Positions 1-13,073 of a stretch of 64,000 nt of DNA are shown here, in pieces. Source of the DNA: Gossypium raimondii. Its lineage: Eukaryota; Streptophyta; Magnoliopsida; Malvales; Malvaceae. The notes under the pieces were generated by a model, which was not told where the DNA came from, did not search any database, and worked only from the letters and a program-made list of their open reading frames with translations. The stretch lies in contig NC_068567.1 of assembly GCF_025698545.1 (NCBI RefSeq), positions 7,316,001-7,380,000 on the forward strand, in the 5' to 3' direction. Every line of letters starts with the position of its first letter. Position 1 is the first letter of the stretch. The position numbers and the translations under genes were made by a program.

Positions 1-58
1 TAGTTTGCTTTGATTTCTGTTTTTTTAACTTCTCAATTTATTAAGCTTTTGTGCGCAG

Positions 59-3000
59 ATAATTCTGTTCCAATTCGGGTTAGGCACTAATGCTCATTAT
101 GTAATATTGGAATTGTACGCCCAAGGAAACATTATCCTCACTGATTCCGAATTCACTGTTTTGACACTTCTTCGTTCCCATAGGTAACAATTTTTCTCAT
201 CCTCAGTTTAAATTCATGTTTCTGGGAATCCGGTAAGAATGTCATGCTTAGTGATGTTTATTTGTTGTGGCATTTTCTTCCTTTTCAAAATTCATGGTTT
301 TGATGTTTTCCAGTTTGTAATTTAAGTGAACTTAGTTTGATAAATGAATTGTGCACATTCATCCATGGCAGGGATGATGATAAAGGGGTTGCGATCATGT
401 CACGCCATCGTTACCCTACTGAGATCTGCCGGCATTTTGAGCGAACCACCATCTTGAAGCTGCAGACAGCCCTCACTTCTTCTAGTAATCCAGATGAGAA
501 TCAAGCTGCTAAGGTTATTGAAGCTGGGAATAATTCACTTGACGCACCTAAAGGAAAAGAAAAAGACAAGAAGGGTAGTCACAAGGGTGGGAAAACTTCT
601 GAGCCAAACAAAAGTGCCAGTGATAATACTCGTTCTAAACAGGCTACATTGAAGAATGTTCTTGGAGAGGCATTGGGTTATGGTCCTGCACTCGCTGAGC
701 ATATCATTTTAGATGCTGGTCTGGTTTCAAATACAAAAGTAAATAAAGATAACAAGCTTGATGATGATAAGATTCAAGCTTTGGCCCAAGCTGTTGAAAA
801 ATTTGAGGACTGGCTGCAAGATGTTATTTCGGGTGACAAGGTTCCTGAAGGATACATTTTAATGCAGAAAAAGAATCCAGGAAAGGATGGCTCCAACTAT
901 GATGGAACTACTGGCCAGGTTGTTTTATCATTAAGTATCACTTGTTAGCAATTTTGCTTAGAACCGAGTTGATAATTCATCCTTCAAAAACAATGACCAA
1001 AACTATTACATTGATTGAATTTCCTGATTCATTTGTGTTCTCACTAATTGTTATCTGGTTATTCTCTGCAGATGTATGATGAATGTTGCCCTATTCTATT
1101 GAATCAGTTCAAGTCAAGAGAGCATGTGAATTTTGAAACATTTGATGCAGCTTTGGATGAGTTCTACAGCAAAATTGAGAGCCAAAGGGTTGAGCAACAG
1201 CAAAAGACCAAGGAGAGCACTGCCAATCAGAAATTAAACAAGATTCGCTTGGATCAGGTTTGTGATATAATCCCAAAATATGTTGTTGCTTTATGATCTT
1301 GATAGGATGACTATCCTTGAGGATCATAAAAGGCATTTCATGCTTTTTTTTATTTTTAAATTTTTTTATTGTCATGTTAATGCAAGCCATGTTTTGCTAC
1401 AGGAAAATCGTGTTCATATACTGAAGAAAGAAGTTGATAATTGTGTCCGAATGGCAGAATTGATAGAGTACAACCTAGAAGATGTGGATGCTGCCATATT
1501 GGCTGTTCGTGTAGCTCTTGCAAAGGGTATGAGTTGGGAGGATCTTGCTCGTATGGTAAAGGAAGAGAAGAAATCTGGAAATCCTGTGGCTGGCCTAATT
1601 GACCAGCTGCATCTTGAAAGGAATTGCATGACATTGTTACTGAGCAACAATCTTGATGAAATGGATGATGATGAAAAGACACTCCCAGCAGATAAGGTGC
1701 TATTTCAGTTTAAATTTAGGTTTCCTTGCCAGTGTTTAATCTCTATACTTATCTGTTTCTATAATGCTTATATATGCTTCTTTTATTAATTTTCATGCAT
1801 TGTCCTAATCATATCTTATTCAGTTTGATTATTCCCTCCTTCGAAGGGGTTCTCTTCATCTACTCGTGTATGTAAAAATAGGAAATAATTTAACACCCAC
1901 AAACTGCACCCTAATTATCTGAGTTGCTATTGCTGTTTTTCACTTTGAAAAGGTTGAAGTTGATTTGGCACTTTCAGCTCATGCCAATGCTCGACGGTGG
2001 TACGAGATGAAGAAAAAGCAAGAGAGCAAACAGGAGAAGACTATCACAGCACATGAGAAGGCTTTTAAGGCAGCTGAGAGAAAGACTCGTCTTCAGCTTT
2101 CACAGGTAGCTGTAACTGTTCAGATACTTATTTCTGTTGTCAACTAGAAATACAACTTAAGTTTCACTGATAGAGAATATAATGAAATATATTTATGTAA
2201 AATTAAAGATGCACTTTTTAGCAGCCTTTTCACTTGGGGCTTTGGACTTGCTTTTACGCTGATGGACTTTGGGGTTGTATGATTGTGATCATTCTTTAAA
2301 TGTCCTTTGTTCTAGCTTGCTGAATGCATCGTTAACGTATTGCAGGAAAAAACTGTTGCAACAATTTCACATATGCGCAAAGTTCATTGGTTTGAGAAAT
2401 TTAATTGGTTCATCAGCAGTGAAAACTATTTGGTTATTAGTGGACGTGATGCTCAACAGAATGAAATGATCGTCAAGAGATATATGTCAAAGGGAGATCT
2501 GTAAGTACTCTTTTAATGGTTTACATTTTTGTTTTCTTTCTTTTTTAATACTTTCCGAGCTATTGCATTTTGAGTTTCCCCTGGATGTTCTTGGTCTTAA
2601 GTGCTGAGCATTATAGATATCTATGAAATTCAATAGTCTAATTTGCATTGGGAAAGAGTTTCATTAAAAGTTGCTCAAGTGGAAGGACCTGAGATTTCGT
2701 TATGCTTTTTCTTTCCTTAGAAATGAGCATTCCTTCATTTTTTTTGCAGCGTTTTTCTAGTTACTGGTTTTAAAATATGGTTTATAATGCAATTTTAATA
2801 GTCATTTGCATATTGAAACAGGTATGTTCATGCAGATTTGCATGGGGCATCTAGTACAATAATCAAGAATCACAGACTCGAGCAGCCAGTACCACCTCTT
2901 ACTTTAAACCAAGCAGGATGTTTCACAGTAAATAATATTCCCGTGTTCTCTGTTAATTCACTTTCTTTTTCAGGAAGAACAAAATACAATACTTGCAGCT

Positions 3001-4820
3001 CATATTTCATTTGTTGTGAAATAGGTTTGTCATAGCCAGGCATGGGATTCAAAGATTGTTACCAGTGCTTGGTGGGTTTATCCCCACCAGGTTAGTAAAA
3101 CTGCTCCTACAGGGGAATATCTTACTGTGGGAAGTTTCATGATACGTGGGAAGAAGAATTTTCTTCCTCCACATCCTCTTATAATGGGATTTGGATTATT
3201 GTTTCGCTTGGATGAGAGCTCCTTGGGATCACATCTAAATGAAAGGAGGGTGAGGGGCGAGGAGGAAGGGATAAATGATGTTGAAGAAAGTGGTCCTCAC
3301 ATAGAAATTTCTGAGTCAGAATCAGATAAAGGTGGTGAAGCAACTGATGTGCCTGCAGTAGCTGCTGAGAACAGTACTAGTTTGAATGACGTTGGTAACC
3401 CAAATGTATCCGACATTGTAGGCGGTGATGTTGCTTCTGTGAGTCCCCAACTTGAGGATCTCCTTGATCGCACTTTGGTGCTTGGATCTGCTAGTCTCTT
3501 GGGTAAAACCCCTGTTCTCATCACATCTCAAAATAATTGGGCAGATGAAGATAACCATGAAGAGAAGAATGCTACAGTTAGGGATAAGCCTCATATTTCA
3601 AAAGCTGAAAGAAGAAAGCTCAAGAAAGGACCAGGCAGTACTGCTGCCAATGCTAACATTGAGAAGGGCAATGAGAAGGCAAAAGAGAATGGTAATGCTG
3701 TCAATGTACCCGGAGATAGTGTGCAGAATAAGAAACCAGGCGGTGGAAAAATAAGCCGTGGGCAGAGAGGCAAACTCAAGAAAATAAAGGAGAAGTATGC
3801 TGACCAGGATGAGGAAGAGAGGAGCATTCGGATGGCATTATTAGCTGTGAGTACACCAACTTGATTATTTCTTACATGCTTAAAATATTTATAAATGTTG
3901 TAGGCTTCTCTCTCTTTGTGGAGTTTTCGTGCCTCAAATTGTATTGGCTGTAGTCTAGACTTAAAAACAGATGATATTTTGAATTGCAGTCATCTGGGAA
4001 AGCTAACAAAAATGAAGGTTCTGATGATGGGAAAACTAAAACAGCTGCCAGCGTCAACCAGAAACCCAATGCTAGTGGTATGCTTTTTCCAGAAATTTTG
4101 ATACCAAATTTTCTAGTAATTCAAAGTGGAGAATCCTGTTATCGGGCTTAAATTCACTTATTTTTAAAAAATTTCAGGTCCTCAAGATGCCCCAAAAATA
4201 TGTTATAAATGTAAAAAGGTAGGCCATCTTGCCCGGGATTGTCCTGAACATCCTGATGACACTTTGCATCTTGCAACTGGAGTTGCAGATGATCGCCGTG
4301 CAGGTTTGGATGACAGTAATGAGTTGGATAGAGTGGCCATGGAGGAAGACGATGTCAACGAGATAGGTGAAGAAGAGAAAGGAAGATTAAATGATGTGGA
4401 TTACTTGACAGGGAATCCTCTTCCCAATGACATTCTCTTATATGCTGTGCCTGTCTGTGGCCCTTATAGTGCAGTGCAATCATACAAGTACCGCGTAAAG
4501 ATAATTCCAGGAAATGCAAAGAAAGGAAAAGGTCTCAAAATGTTCTACTTACTGTTTCGGTTCGTGTTTTTGTTTTTTTTTTTTTTTTACTGATACTTAA
4601 CTGTTGGTATTCTTGTGTAGCTGCAAAGACTGCCATGAATCTGTTTAGCCACATGCCGGAAGCAAGTAATAGAGAGAAGGAATTGATGAAAGCATGCACT
4701 GATCCCGAGCTAGTAGCTGCAATTATCGGCAATGTGAAGATAACAGCAGCCGGTCTTACTCAATTGAAACAGAAGCAAAAGAAAAGCAAGAAGAGCAGCA
4801 AAGGAGAAAATAGAAGCTAA
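59..4820 (+). CDS. NEMF: NEMF/Rqc2 homologue (NFACT family), 3' part; 5' end outside window
   Basis: Eleven exons can be read: 59-183, 372-918, 1072-1257, 1403-1696, 1953-2105, 2346-2500, 2822-2927, 3025-3846, 3990-4077, 4178-4531, 4621-4820, all with GT-AG junctions and a continuous frame to TAA. Visible in order: the end of the NFACT-N (FbpA-like) domain ([20 protein letters not shown]), a coiled-coil stretch, NFACT-R/DUF814 ([20 protein letters not shown], then [13 protein letters not shown]), a long acidic/basic linker, a CCHC zinc knuckle ([14 protein letters not shown]) and the NFACT-C domain ([14 protein letters not shown]). Family role: binds stalled 60S subunits with peptidyl-tRNA, recruits the Listerin E3 ligase and adds C-terminal tails. 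The zinc knuckle between NFACT-R and NFACT-C is, from memory, usual in plant members. The upstream exons with the start codon lie before base 1. The gene is tail-to-tail with plastid S1. The family call is secure; exact exon edges come from reading by eye. Confidence 0.93.
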
Positions 4821-5521
4821 CGGTACCAGTGTAGTAGTAGTAGAAGCCAGGACTGAAATCAAAGCATTTCTTCTAGACCTTTTTTTTTCATGTACAAGAG
4901 AATGGTTTTATACTTAATTTTCTCTGTTGGATTTGCGGTTATATAGTCAAATTTGACCCTTATCTTTGGGTTTAAGAACTATACAAGTGTTTTCTTTTTG
5001 GGACAGGAACTATATAAGTTGAAATAGAGAATTTTGTATTTGTATTTGTACGTAGGATAGTTCTTATATATAATAGAGGCATCACAATCTGAAAATGTAA
5101 ATCAACTTGTCGACTTCTAAAATCTTCTGATTATTGTGTCGATCAATTATCATATATCCAATATTATATAATATCTTTAATATATAAATTGAGACGGTAT
5201 ATATGCATATCGTGTTTGTATTATTTTTTTGTTATGCTTTGAGTCGTATTGTAATTATTTTTTGTCATAGTTGATGTCAAAGTCATGACTTTACCCTCGT
5301 ACACTCTTCCTACAGCTAATGGAACTTAGACATAGAGCAGTTGTGTGTTACAATAGTGAGAAGAGGTTGTAATAAACTCCCAAATTATACTAATAATGAA
5401 TGGTCAAAGGCTCAAAGCTATATCCTACAGCGAAATGTATGGCATTTGGCTGTAAGAAGGCACTTGGACAACTTTTACAAAGCAAATAATATGGAAATTT
5501 GGAAAAGCAAATCCAAATGAA
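4821..5521. other. Convergent 3' intergenic region (NEMF / plastid S1)
   Basis: This 701 bp stretch separates the stop codons of two genes that face each other. It is AT-rich, has no open frame of note and should contain both 3' UTRs. No repeat hallmark was seen. Exact polyadenylation sites cannot be set from sequence alone. Confidence 0.6.
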
Positions 5522-7778
5522 TTAAACTTCTTCAGCTTCAGGAACATCACTGAGGTCTAGACCTTCGGCTGGCAGGTCTGATGCAAGGGGACCTAATATC
5601 CCATCAGAGCTCAGAGTTAACCCACTCTGCAATATTCCAGCACCAATTGAAAAGTCAGGTTAACCGCTACACACTAATCTTAACACTGTTCTACTATCAG
5701 GAAACTAGCTGGTAACTAAAATCGTACCTCGGGCTGGAATCTGAGCATGTCAGCACGAGCCATAGCTTCTGCTTGGGCAATTCTCTGCCTGAACGTCTGA
5801 GCCATCTCTTCAGCCTGTTATAAAAATTGAAACAAAACCAAATTCACAGTTATGCTGATCTATTCCCAGCTACAATGAAATGGATGGTGAATGCAGTATA
5901 TAACAACAAATTATGGTCAAAATCTGATGCAACTGCAGAAGAAGATTGAGACCATTAATGGGAACTACCTTCTCAAACACAAGAGTTGGATTGCGAATCA
6001 TGTCTCCAGGGGTAGGCTCTAGTTTCTTTGTGGAAAGACTTACTCGGCCTCTTTCACGGTCATGGCTCAATATCATGACCTGTTTTTACACGGTTTTTAA
6101 AATCCATTTCTAAGAAGCAGAATTTCTTGCCAATAATTAAATATTGCTGTAACACAATTCACCTTCAGAGTGTCACCAGGTTGAAGAACCGTAGCAATAT
6201 CTGAAACACGATCATGACTGATTTGACTGACGTGAAGAAGGCCGTTAATTCCACCAATGTCGATGAAAGCACCATATGGTTTCAGGCTCTGAACAGTTCC
6301 GAGGACAACCGATCCAATTCCGAGCTGTGCTTGGCTATCAGCCATGGCCTTGCGGTTACTGAAGACAAGCCTGGACTGTTCCTCGTCAACCTCTACAAAC
6401 TTCAAAGGGAGCTCCTTATCTAAAAGCTCTTCTGCAGTGGATTTCTGATGAGACATGAAGAATCAATTTTATGATGAAAGATTCACAAAACTATTGTCAC
6501 CATAAAATCACATTTTGAATACAAACTAGCAGCTAACCTACTAGTGCAAAATTTTGATCTTAAAGGGAATTTGGTAAAGCGAAATACAACATAGATAAGG
6601 GCAGCAATGGGATCACATAACTAACCGATGATATCTGTGAGAAAGGAACAAACCCTCGAAGACCCTCCACCAATGCCACTACTCCACCCTTGTTTGCACC
6701 AACAACCTACTTCTTGCAAGTACAAGTTAGTCAAAGAGCAGTGCGCGAGATTGCTAGAATTAAGTATAAAACTTTTCAGGAAGCTCTAGACCTATAAGAG
6801 TTTCAATCAGATACAATTGGCAGAACATACGTACCTTGCCCTTCACGACAACATCCTCAGCTTGAAGTTGCCTGCATCTTTCCCAGGCAAGTTCATATTG
6901 GATGGACCTTAAGCTCAAAATTAAGCTATCATCAGCCTCGTTTTCACCGATAATCATAAATTCCTCCCTTAAACCAGGAACTATACCAACTTCTTCTACA
7001 TGTTTAATTTTGTGAATGCTGGCCTCTTGGACCGGTAGATATGCAGAAGATTTGGCAGTAATATCAACCAATGCCCCATTGCCATCTGTGCAGAAAACTG
7101 TTCCTTTAACCTGAAAAACATATACATTTCTTTTTATCCAAATCATAAAACCTCAAGCACAAACACAAGTAAAATTGTAGAATTTCAATTAATCTTTTTC
7201 ACACCTAAGAAACACCAGCAGAACTAAAAAATGAAAATCCAGACACAAATTCCAACCAAACCTACCCTCAAACACAATTTCAACATAATTCACATAAATT
7301 ACCTCAAATGAGCTCATAAATTAACATAATTCATATTGAATGATGATTTTCAAATAAATGGTCAATAAAATAAGTACCCAATCCACATAATCCGCTAGCA
7401 ATTCCTAATCCAATATAAAATGGATAAATTTTAAGAATTTGAATGAAATAAAACAACCAAATGAAAAGAAGGGGGGGGACCCCAAACCTTGGTTCCAAGC
7501 TCAGAATCAAAGTCATATTTCTCAAGAGCATTTTGAAAATCCTCAACAGTAAAAGCAACGCCTTCCATAGGAGCAGTTCGACAGCGTTCGTAAGCATCCT
7601 CGAACATCTTCTTGAGTTCAAGCCTATCTTTGGTCTGTGCATTTGAGACCGCGACGGCTGAAACTATAGGAGAAGCAAAAGCGCCCACTTTCTGGGTTTG
7701 CTTTGGTTTCACAGAAAACCGAGATGAGGAGAGTGGTGGACATCTTAGACCTGTGAACTGTTGAGCCAAAGACGCCAT
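5522..7778 (-). CDS. RPS1: Plastid 30S ribosomal protein S1, nuclear-encoded
   Basis: Seven minus-strand exons: 7488-7778, 6835-7110, 6626-6706, 6163-6444, 5969-6079, 5728-5814, 5522-5626. All are multiples of three and give 410 aa, close to the roughly 416 aa of plant chloroplast S1. The N-terminus ([20 protein letters not shown]) is rich in Ser/Arg and poor in acidic residues, as expected of a chloroplast transit peptide. S1 RNA-binding motifs are visible: [40 protein letters not shown], and a well-conserved one in exon 4 ([20 protein letters not shown], then GLLHVSQIS). Plastid S1 usually has three such motifs, fewer than bacterial S1. Known role: mRNA binding on the plastid 30S subunit for translation initiation. 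The tail is acidic (SDVPEAEEV). The ATG at 7778 is chosen because it begins the transit peptide. Confidence 0.95.
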
Positions 7779-8482
7779 TTTTCTTTTTGTTCTTCGGTTT
7801 TGTTTCTGTGTTTCCTCGTCGATGAAATAATAATATAGAGATAAGGTGAAGACAGAGCGGGTTCATGTCACAATTTTGGAGGTCTAATTCTGGTTTAGTC
7901 CCTATACTATGTGTAAATTTTAAATTTAATCTTTCAATTTCAATTTTATATAATTTAATCCTTTATTTTTATAATTTTATTAGTAAATTGATATACCATA
8001 GTTGTTGCCATTAATGTCATGTTCATTGTTTGTGTTGCTATTATTGATTGCTGTAGTAAGTGTGAAAATTATATTTTTGTAATGAAAATTATAAAATTTA
8101 TTTTGAGAAATCGAATTGAAAATTAATGAATAGATATATATTTTATTACATAAATATTTTTAATAATATTAAAATAATTAAAATGTTTCAAAAATATGAG
8201 AAAGTGACATAGAAAATGTGAAAATAATATATATTTTCTTTTAATTAGTATTGTAAAATTTTTGTAATAATCTTACAATTAATTATATTATACATTGATT
8301 TATGAAATGTTAATATTATATATTAATTTATATAAATTTTAATACGATTTAATTCTTCAAAAATTAATCCACAATTCAAACTTCAACAGATCATTTTTTA
8401 AGTAAAGCCAAGTAAAAGAAATTTGGGTTTTGTAACAAAGGTCATTCATTTGTAATGCAAACTAATTGAATGATTTAAAATA
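7779..8482. other. Intergenic, S1 promoter side and AT-rich DNA
   Basis: It holds the 5' UTR and promoter of plastid S1 (reading minus), then very AT-rich DNA up to the TSD of the solo LTR. A segment near 7890-7990 resembles short dispersed repeats common in cotton intergenic DNA (tracts like TTTAATCCTTTA). No gene seen. Confidence 0.5.
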
Positions 8483-8487
8483 ATAAT

Positions 8488-11400
8488 TGTCGAAACCATT
8501 TTTTTTGATAAAAGGAAACGAAAATGAAGTCGCCACCAATCCTTTTTATTTAGGTGTAATCGGATCACCTCATAATTTAATCATTTTAATAAAAGTTTAA
8601 ATTTACTAAAATGATAATCTTTTGTCTACAAAATCTAGAGAATAGGTTCGGGAGTCGGTTACGCACGAGGAAGGATTAGCACTCTCGATACGCTCAAAAT
8701 TGGTACCTAGTTGATTACTTAATGTTTTAATGTCAAAAATTAAAAACTCGAAAAGAATTTAAAATACGATCCCTCTTTATATTGTGTTGTTTTTAATTAA
8801 AATTACTTGAATAAATCAAAAAGTGTAAAATGTCTCCTTATCTCAAAGTAACAAAGTGTCACATCCCGTAAGTTAAGACATGACACATCGTATTTTTGAG
8901 AATAAGCTTGTCTTTTATTTAAACCTCATTTATTTTAATTTTAGAAGGATATTCGGTTATTTAGGTAACACGAGAAGAATCGAAACCTAGTAAGTTAGGG
9001 CACAACTTCTCGAATTTTCAAATACGAAATATTGTCTTATTTCCAAAAGTTTTGAATAAATACACATGTAATGTTTAAAACTATACATATTTATTTTATT
9101 TGGATTATAGTGTAAAGAATGAATATTTAAACACGGCTCATGACATGATTGGAACAATAATGGGATGATAACACAAATAAGTAAAATGACGAAATATTGA
9201 TAATAATGAGACAACAAATAAGTAATGGCAATGATCGATTAAATCTAACGTTAATTAAACAATAAAAAATAAGAATAATAAAAGGTAATATACATGATAA
9301 AAATAAATAAATGTGACATGAAAGTATCAAAATAAATAAAATGGTAAAATAACGGAATAATAAAACATTAAAATAATAATTTAATAATAAAAACACGCAA
9401 GTAACAGAGTGTAAATAATCTATATTTTAAGTGTAAAAAGAGGGTAAAAAATGATAGGTGAATAAATAAATGAATAAAATGAAATAATATGTGTAAAGGG
9501 TTGGAATTGAAGGTTAAGTATTAAATCGAAATTAGGATGAAATTAAAGGGATAAATTTAAAAAAATATAATTAAATAAACAGAACAATGGGTTAAAATGA
9601 CACACGCGAAAAGAACTAGGGGGTAAACGTGAAATTATCCCTGATTCCTTATGCGCGTCGTTTCTTAGGTGGGCTAAAATGAAATGGAAGTGAAATTGTA
9701 ATGTAAAATGTGGAAATATATAAAAATAAATAAGACTAGATTGAAAAGCACATAAAAGGTGGAAGGATCAGGTCAGCAAATAACCCATTAGGCGCGAAAA
9801 CACGTTGACCTTGGCAGCTCTCGGGTCGGTTTTTGGGTTAATGATAAAACGATGCCGTTTTGGCCCCTGAAGCTTAGGCCCAAAACGACGTCGTATTGAT
9901 CCTATTATAAATAATAATAAAAACATGACAACAAATCATTTGAATAGCTTCTAAAAAAAATCTTCCTTTTCTTTCTAGGGCTCCAGAAATTAACCAAGAA
10001 GGCCACCGCCATGGCCACGGCGGGCAAAATGAGCTTTTTAGCCCTGTTTTCAACTATTTGAAAGCCAAGCATTCTCAACCCCCAAAAAATCGAAAGAAAA
10101 GGTCCCTCCTCCTTCCTTTTAGGTCCGATTTCGACGACGGAGAAGAGACCTCCGACGACGAGACCGCGGAATGACTCCAGTAAGGTTTTCTGTAACACCC
10201 CAAACCTGGTCTAAACGTAATGACCGAATCTGGCGATGTCACATTGTAACACCCATTACCCGTATTCGACGCCGGAATAGGGTACAAGGCATTACTAGAG
10301 GACATACATTTGCATACGTATTAAACCGAGTTACAAAATTTCATCCGAATTAAAACTTTCAAATTATTAACGTGCTTTTATAATCCTTTACATCATATCC
10401 TCGGAATATTATATTCATAACAAATAGGGCCTATGAGACCCAATATTTACTCATGTAATTCAAAGCTTCATTTCCATTTCATTCAATTCACAATTTCTCA
10501 TGTTCACAATTCAAATCAATTTCTCAATCCAATATATATATTTCAATCATATAAGAATATAATTCAAGTTACACGAACTTACCGAGGCTAAATTGCGAAA
10601 TACCAAAATTCGTGGATATTTTGGTAATTTTTATTTTCCTCAATTTCCACCCAATCTTGATATAAAATAATATTTCATTCAATTTATTAATTTAAATAAT
10701 AAAACAATTCATTTCATGCAATTTGGTCACTTTTTGACATCTTTACCAATTTACCCTTAAAATATTACTTTTATTCAATTTAGTCCTTGAACCTAAAACA
10801 TGCAAATTGACTATTTTAATGAGAACTTATGCTAGTTGAATAATCATTTATTTTCATCCTCCTCCTCTCCATTCCACATCCTTAATGTGTATAACACATT
10901 TAAACAACATTATCCATACTATCACTATTTTCCTGTATGTAAATTCAAGTTGTTTGTTTGAGTCAGAGTCACTAATTTATTTATATATTGAGCTACAAAG
11001 CTCAAAATTAATATCCGTTAATTTTCCCTAAAACTAGACTCACATATCTTATTACCATAAAATTTTCATAATTTTTCGTTCAGCCAATAAGTACAGTTTA
11101 TTCTTTAAAGTTTCCCCTGTTTCACTGTTCAAAAGTTCCGACCCCTCTTCACTAAAAATTAATTATCTCTTTGTATAGAATTCAGATGATGTCCCCATTT
11201 GTTTCTATTGAAAATGTACTCATTAAGGATTTTAAATATATAAATTATAACCCATAATTATTTTTATACAATTTTAATGATTTTTACAAGTCATAACAGG
11301 GAACCCGAATTCATTCTGACCTTATCTAACAAAATTCATTATATCTCATGATTTACAATTTCATTACTTACACTGTTTCTTCTATGAGAAACTAGACTCA

Positions 11401-13068
11401 ATAAGATTTAATTCCATATTTTTCATCCTCTAATTAGATTTTCACAATTTATGGTGATTTTTCAAAGTTAACCTAATGCTGCTGTCCAAAACTGTTTTAG
11501 TACAAGATGTTGATTACTAAGTTTATAACTCCTAATTCCCTTTCTCTATAATATTTCCCATCATTTTAACTTATTTCCTTCACTAATATATCAAGAACAT
11601 AAGACTTTATATAATAAAACTCTACTATAACATCATTTCCATGCTTTTCAACAATAACAAACTTAAAAATATATTGAAATCTTGATGTTCTTTACCTTGT
11701 GCTATTGATTTCAATCTTTAACTTGATTTTCTCTCTCCTCCAGCTTCTATTTCTTGAATCTAACTTGACATTCTAGCTCCCCATTGTCTCATTATTATTT
11801 TTCTCTCTTTGAAGCTATGAAAATTCTTTTGATTTCTAGGTGAAAATGGTAAATTTTTGGTGAAAGGACCAAATTGTAAAGAAAGCAAAACTTTCTTTCT
11901 GATCTTCTCTTCTAACGTTGGGTGCATGGAAAGATGATGATTTTTTCATCATCTTTCCTCCCTTTTATATTAATTATTTAATAGTAAAATAATACTAAAA
12001 ATCTTAATAAAATATTAATTAAATAACATTTATCTAATTAATTAATTAAAAATATCACAAACATCATCATTACCTTCTAGAATTCTCTCTCTCTCTATTT
12101 GACCATTTTACCCTTTATAATCTTTTGAAATTCCATCCTTGAGTCATCACTTAATTTGGTAAAATTGTAATTTAGTCCCTCAAAATTCGTCACCTTTTCA
12201 ATTTGGTCCTAATTCATCCATTTTCCTTAGTTTCTAGATTATTCCACTCTTAAAATATTTACACTATTGGTCCTTCAACTTTTTTATATTTACACTTTAA
12301 TCCCTCAAATTTCGAGTATTTACTCTTAGGCAACAAAATTTTTCTCACTTTTGCGATTTAATCCTTTCTTGAATTAACATGTCATAATATAATTCCCAAT
12401 GTTGTCATAACTCAAAATTTCCCTTTTGTCACTTTATTTCCTTATTTTACTATCAATGATACCTACTTTCTTATTGTAGTAATTTTCGGTATTACAAGAG
12501 TAATTTTCGGGATATTACATTTTTCTTCTTCTTTCTTTTTATTTTCGTAGATAAAATAAATAAATAAATATAATAAAAACTTAAATGTAAAAATAAACAG
12601 AAATATCAAACGAATATCACCTTAAAAATATAAGTTCAAATCTTTTATTTTTTGTATTCAATCCTCTTTTTTTGTATTCGAAAAATTGTCGATTACATGG
12701 AATTTGTGGCTCTTATAGCCAAATGTTTTACACTGTCTTGGCTTCATTTCTGCCACTGCTTCTCTGCTATTTCTTTTTTGGTTTGTTTGCAAGTTTCAGC
12801 GAGGTCAACGAAGGCAGAGCTTGTTATTTTGGTGTAAGGTCAGAGAGGGGGCAAGCCTCGGACGAGGCGGCGGGCGATCTTGAGGAGCGGTCTTGTGAGG
12901 GCTTAGGGTTTTTTAGTTTCTAAAAATGTTTAAGTGCCGTGGGCATGTACTCTTTTGGGCTAGGGTTTTTTTTTATTTCGGGCTTGAATATTTGGGTAGT
13001 GGATTTTTGGACTGTTTAATTTTGGACTTTTATTTGGTTTAGGGTCCGGGTAAAATTGGGCTACTACA
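8488..13068. mobile_element. Solo LTR (Gypsy-like) split by a nested LTR
   Basis: It starts TGTCGAAACC and ends GGGCTACTACA, flanked by a perfect 5 bp direct repeat ATAAT (8483-8487 and 13069-13073), the signature of LTR-element integration. No gag, pol, primer-binding site or polypurine tract lies inside, so it is a solo LTR. After removing the insertion at 10191-12519 it is about 2.25 kb. A TATA-like CTATTATAAATAA near 9902 is a plausible LTR promoter. The block around 8640-8720 (sequence such as GGATTAGCACTCTCGATACG) is one I associate with abundant cotton Gypsy LTRs, from memory. Clade not assigned. Confidence 0.8.
10191..12519. mobile_element. Nested composite LTR (Tekay/Del-like) inside the 8.5-13.1 kb solo LTR
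   Basis: Two LTR heads lie in series: TGTAACACCCCAAACC at 10191 and, 54 bp later, TGTAACACCCATTACC at 10245. The ends are also in series: GGTATTACA at 12496 and GGATATTACA at 12519. The flanks TTTTC (10186-10190) and TTTTT (12520-12524) could be a target-site duplication with one change. The inner unit 10245-12496 shares many blocks with the LTR at 50839-53719, for example AAACTAGACTCA, CTGTCCAAAACTGTTTTA and AGTTACACGAACTTACC. No coding capacity or primer-binding site was seen, so it is a solo or recombinant LTR. Confidence 0.72.
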
Positions 13069-13073
13069 ATAAT

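Noticed and set aside
9905..10305. Overlapping minus-strand frames of 76-97 codons
   Set aside because: They span LTR sequence and the junction with the nested LTR, with no domain; chance frames.
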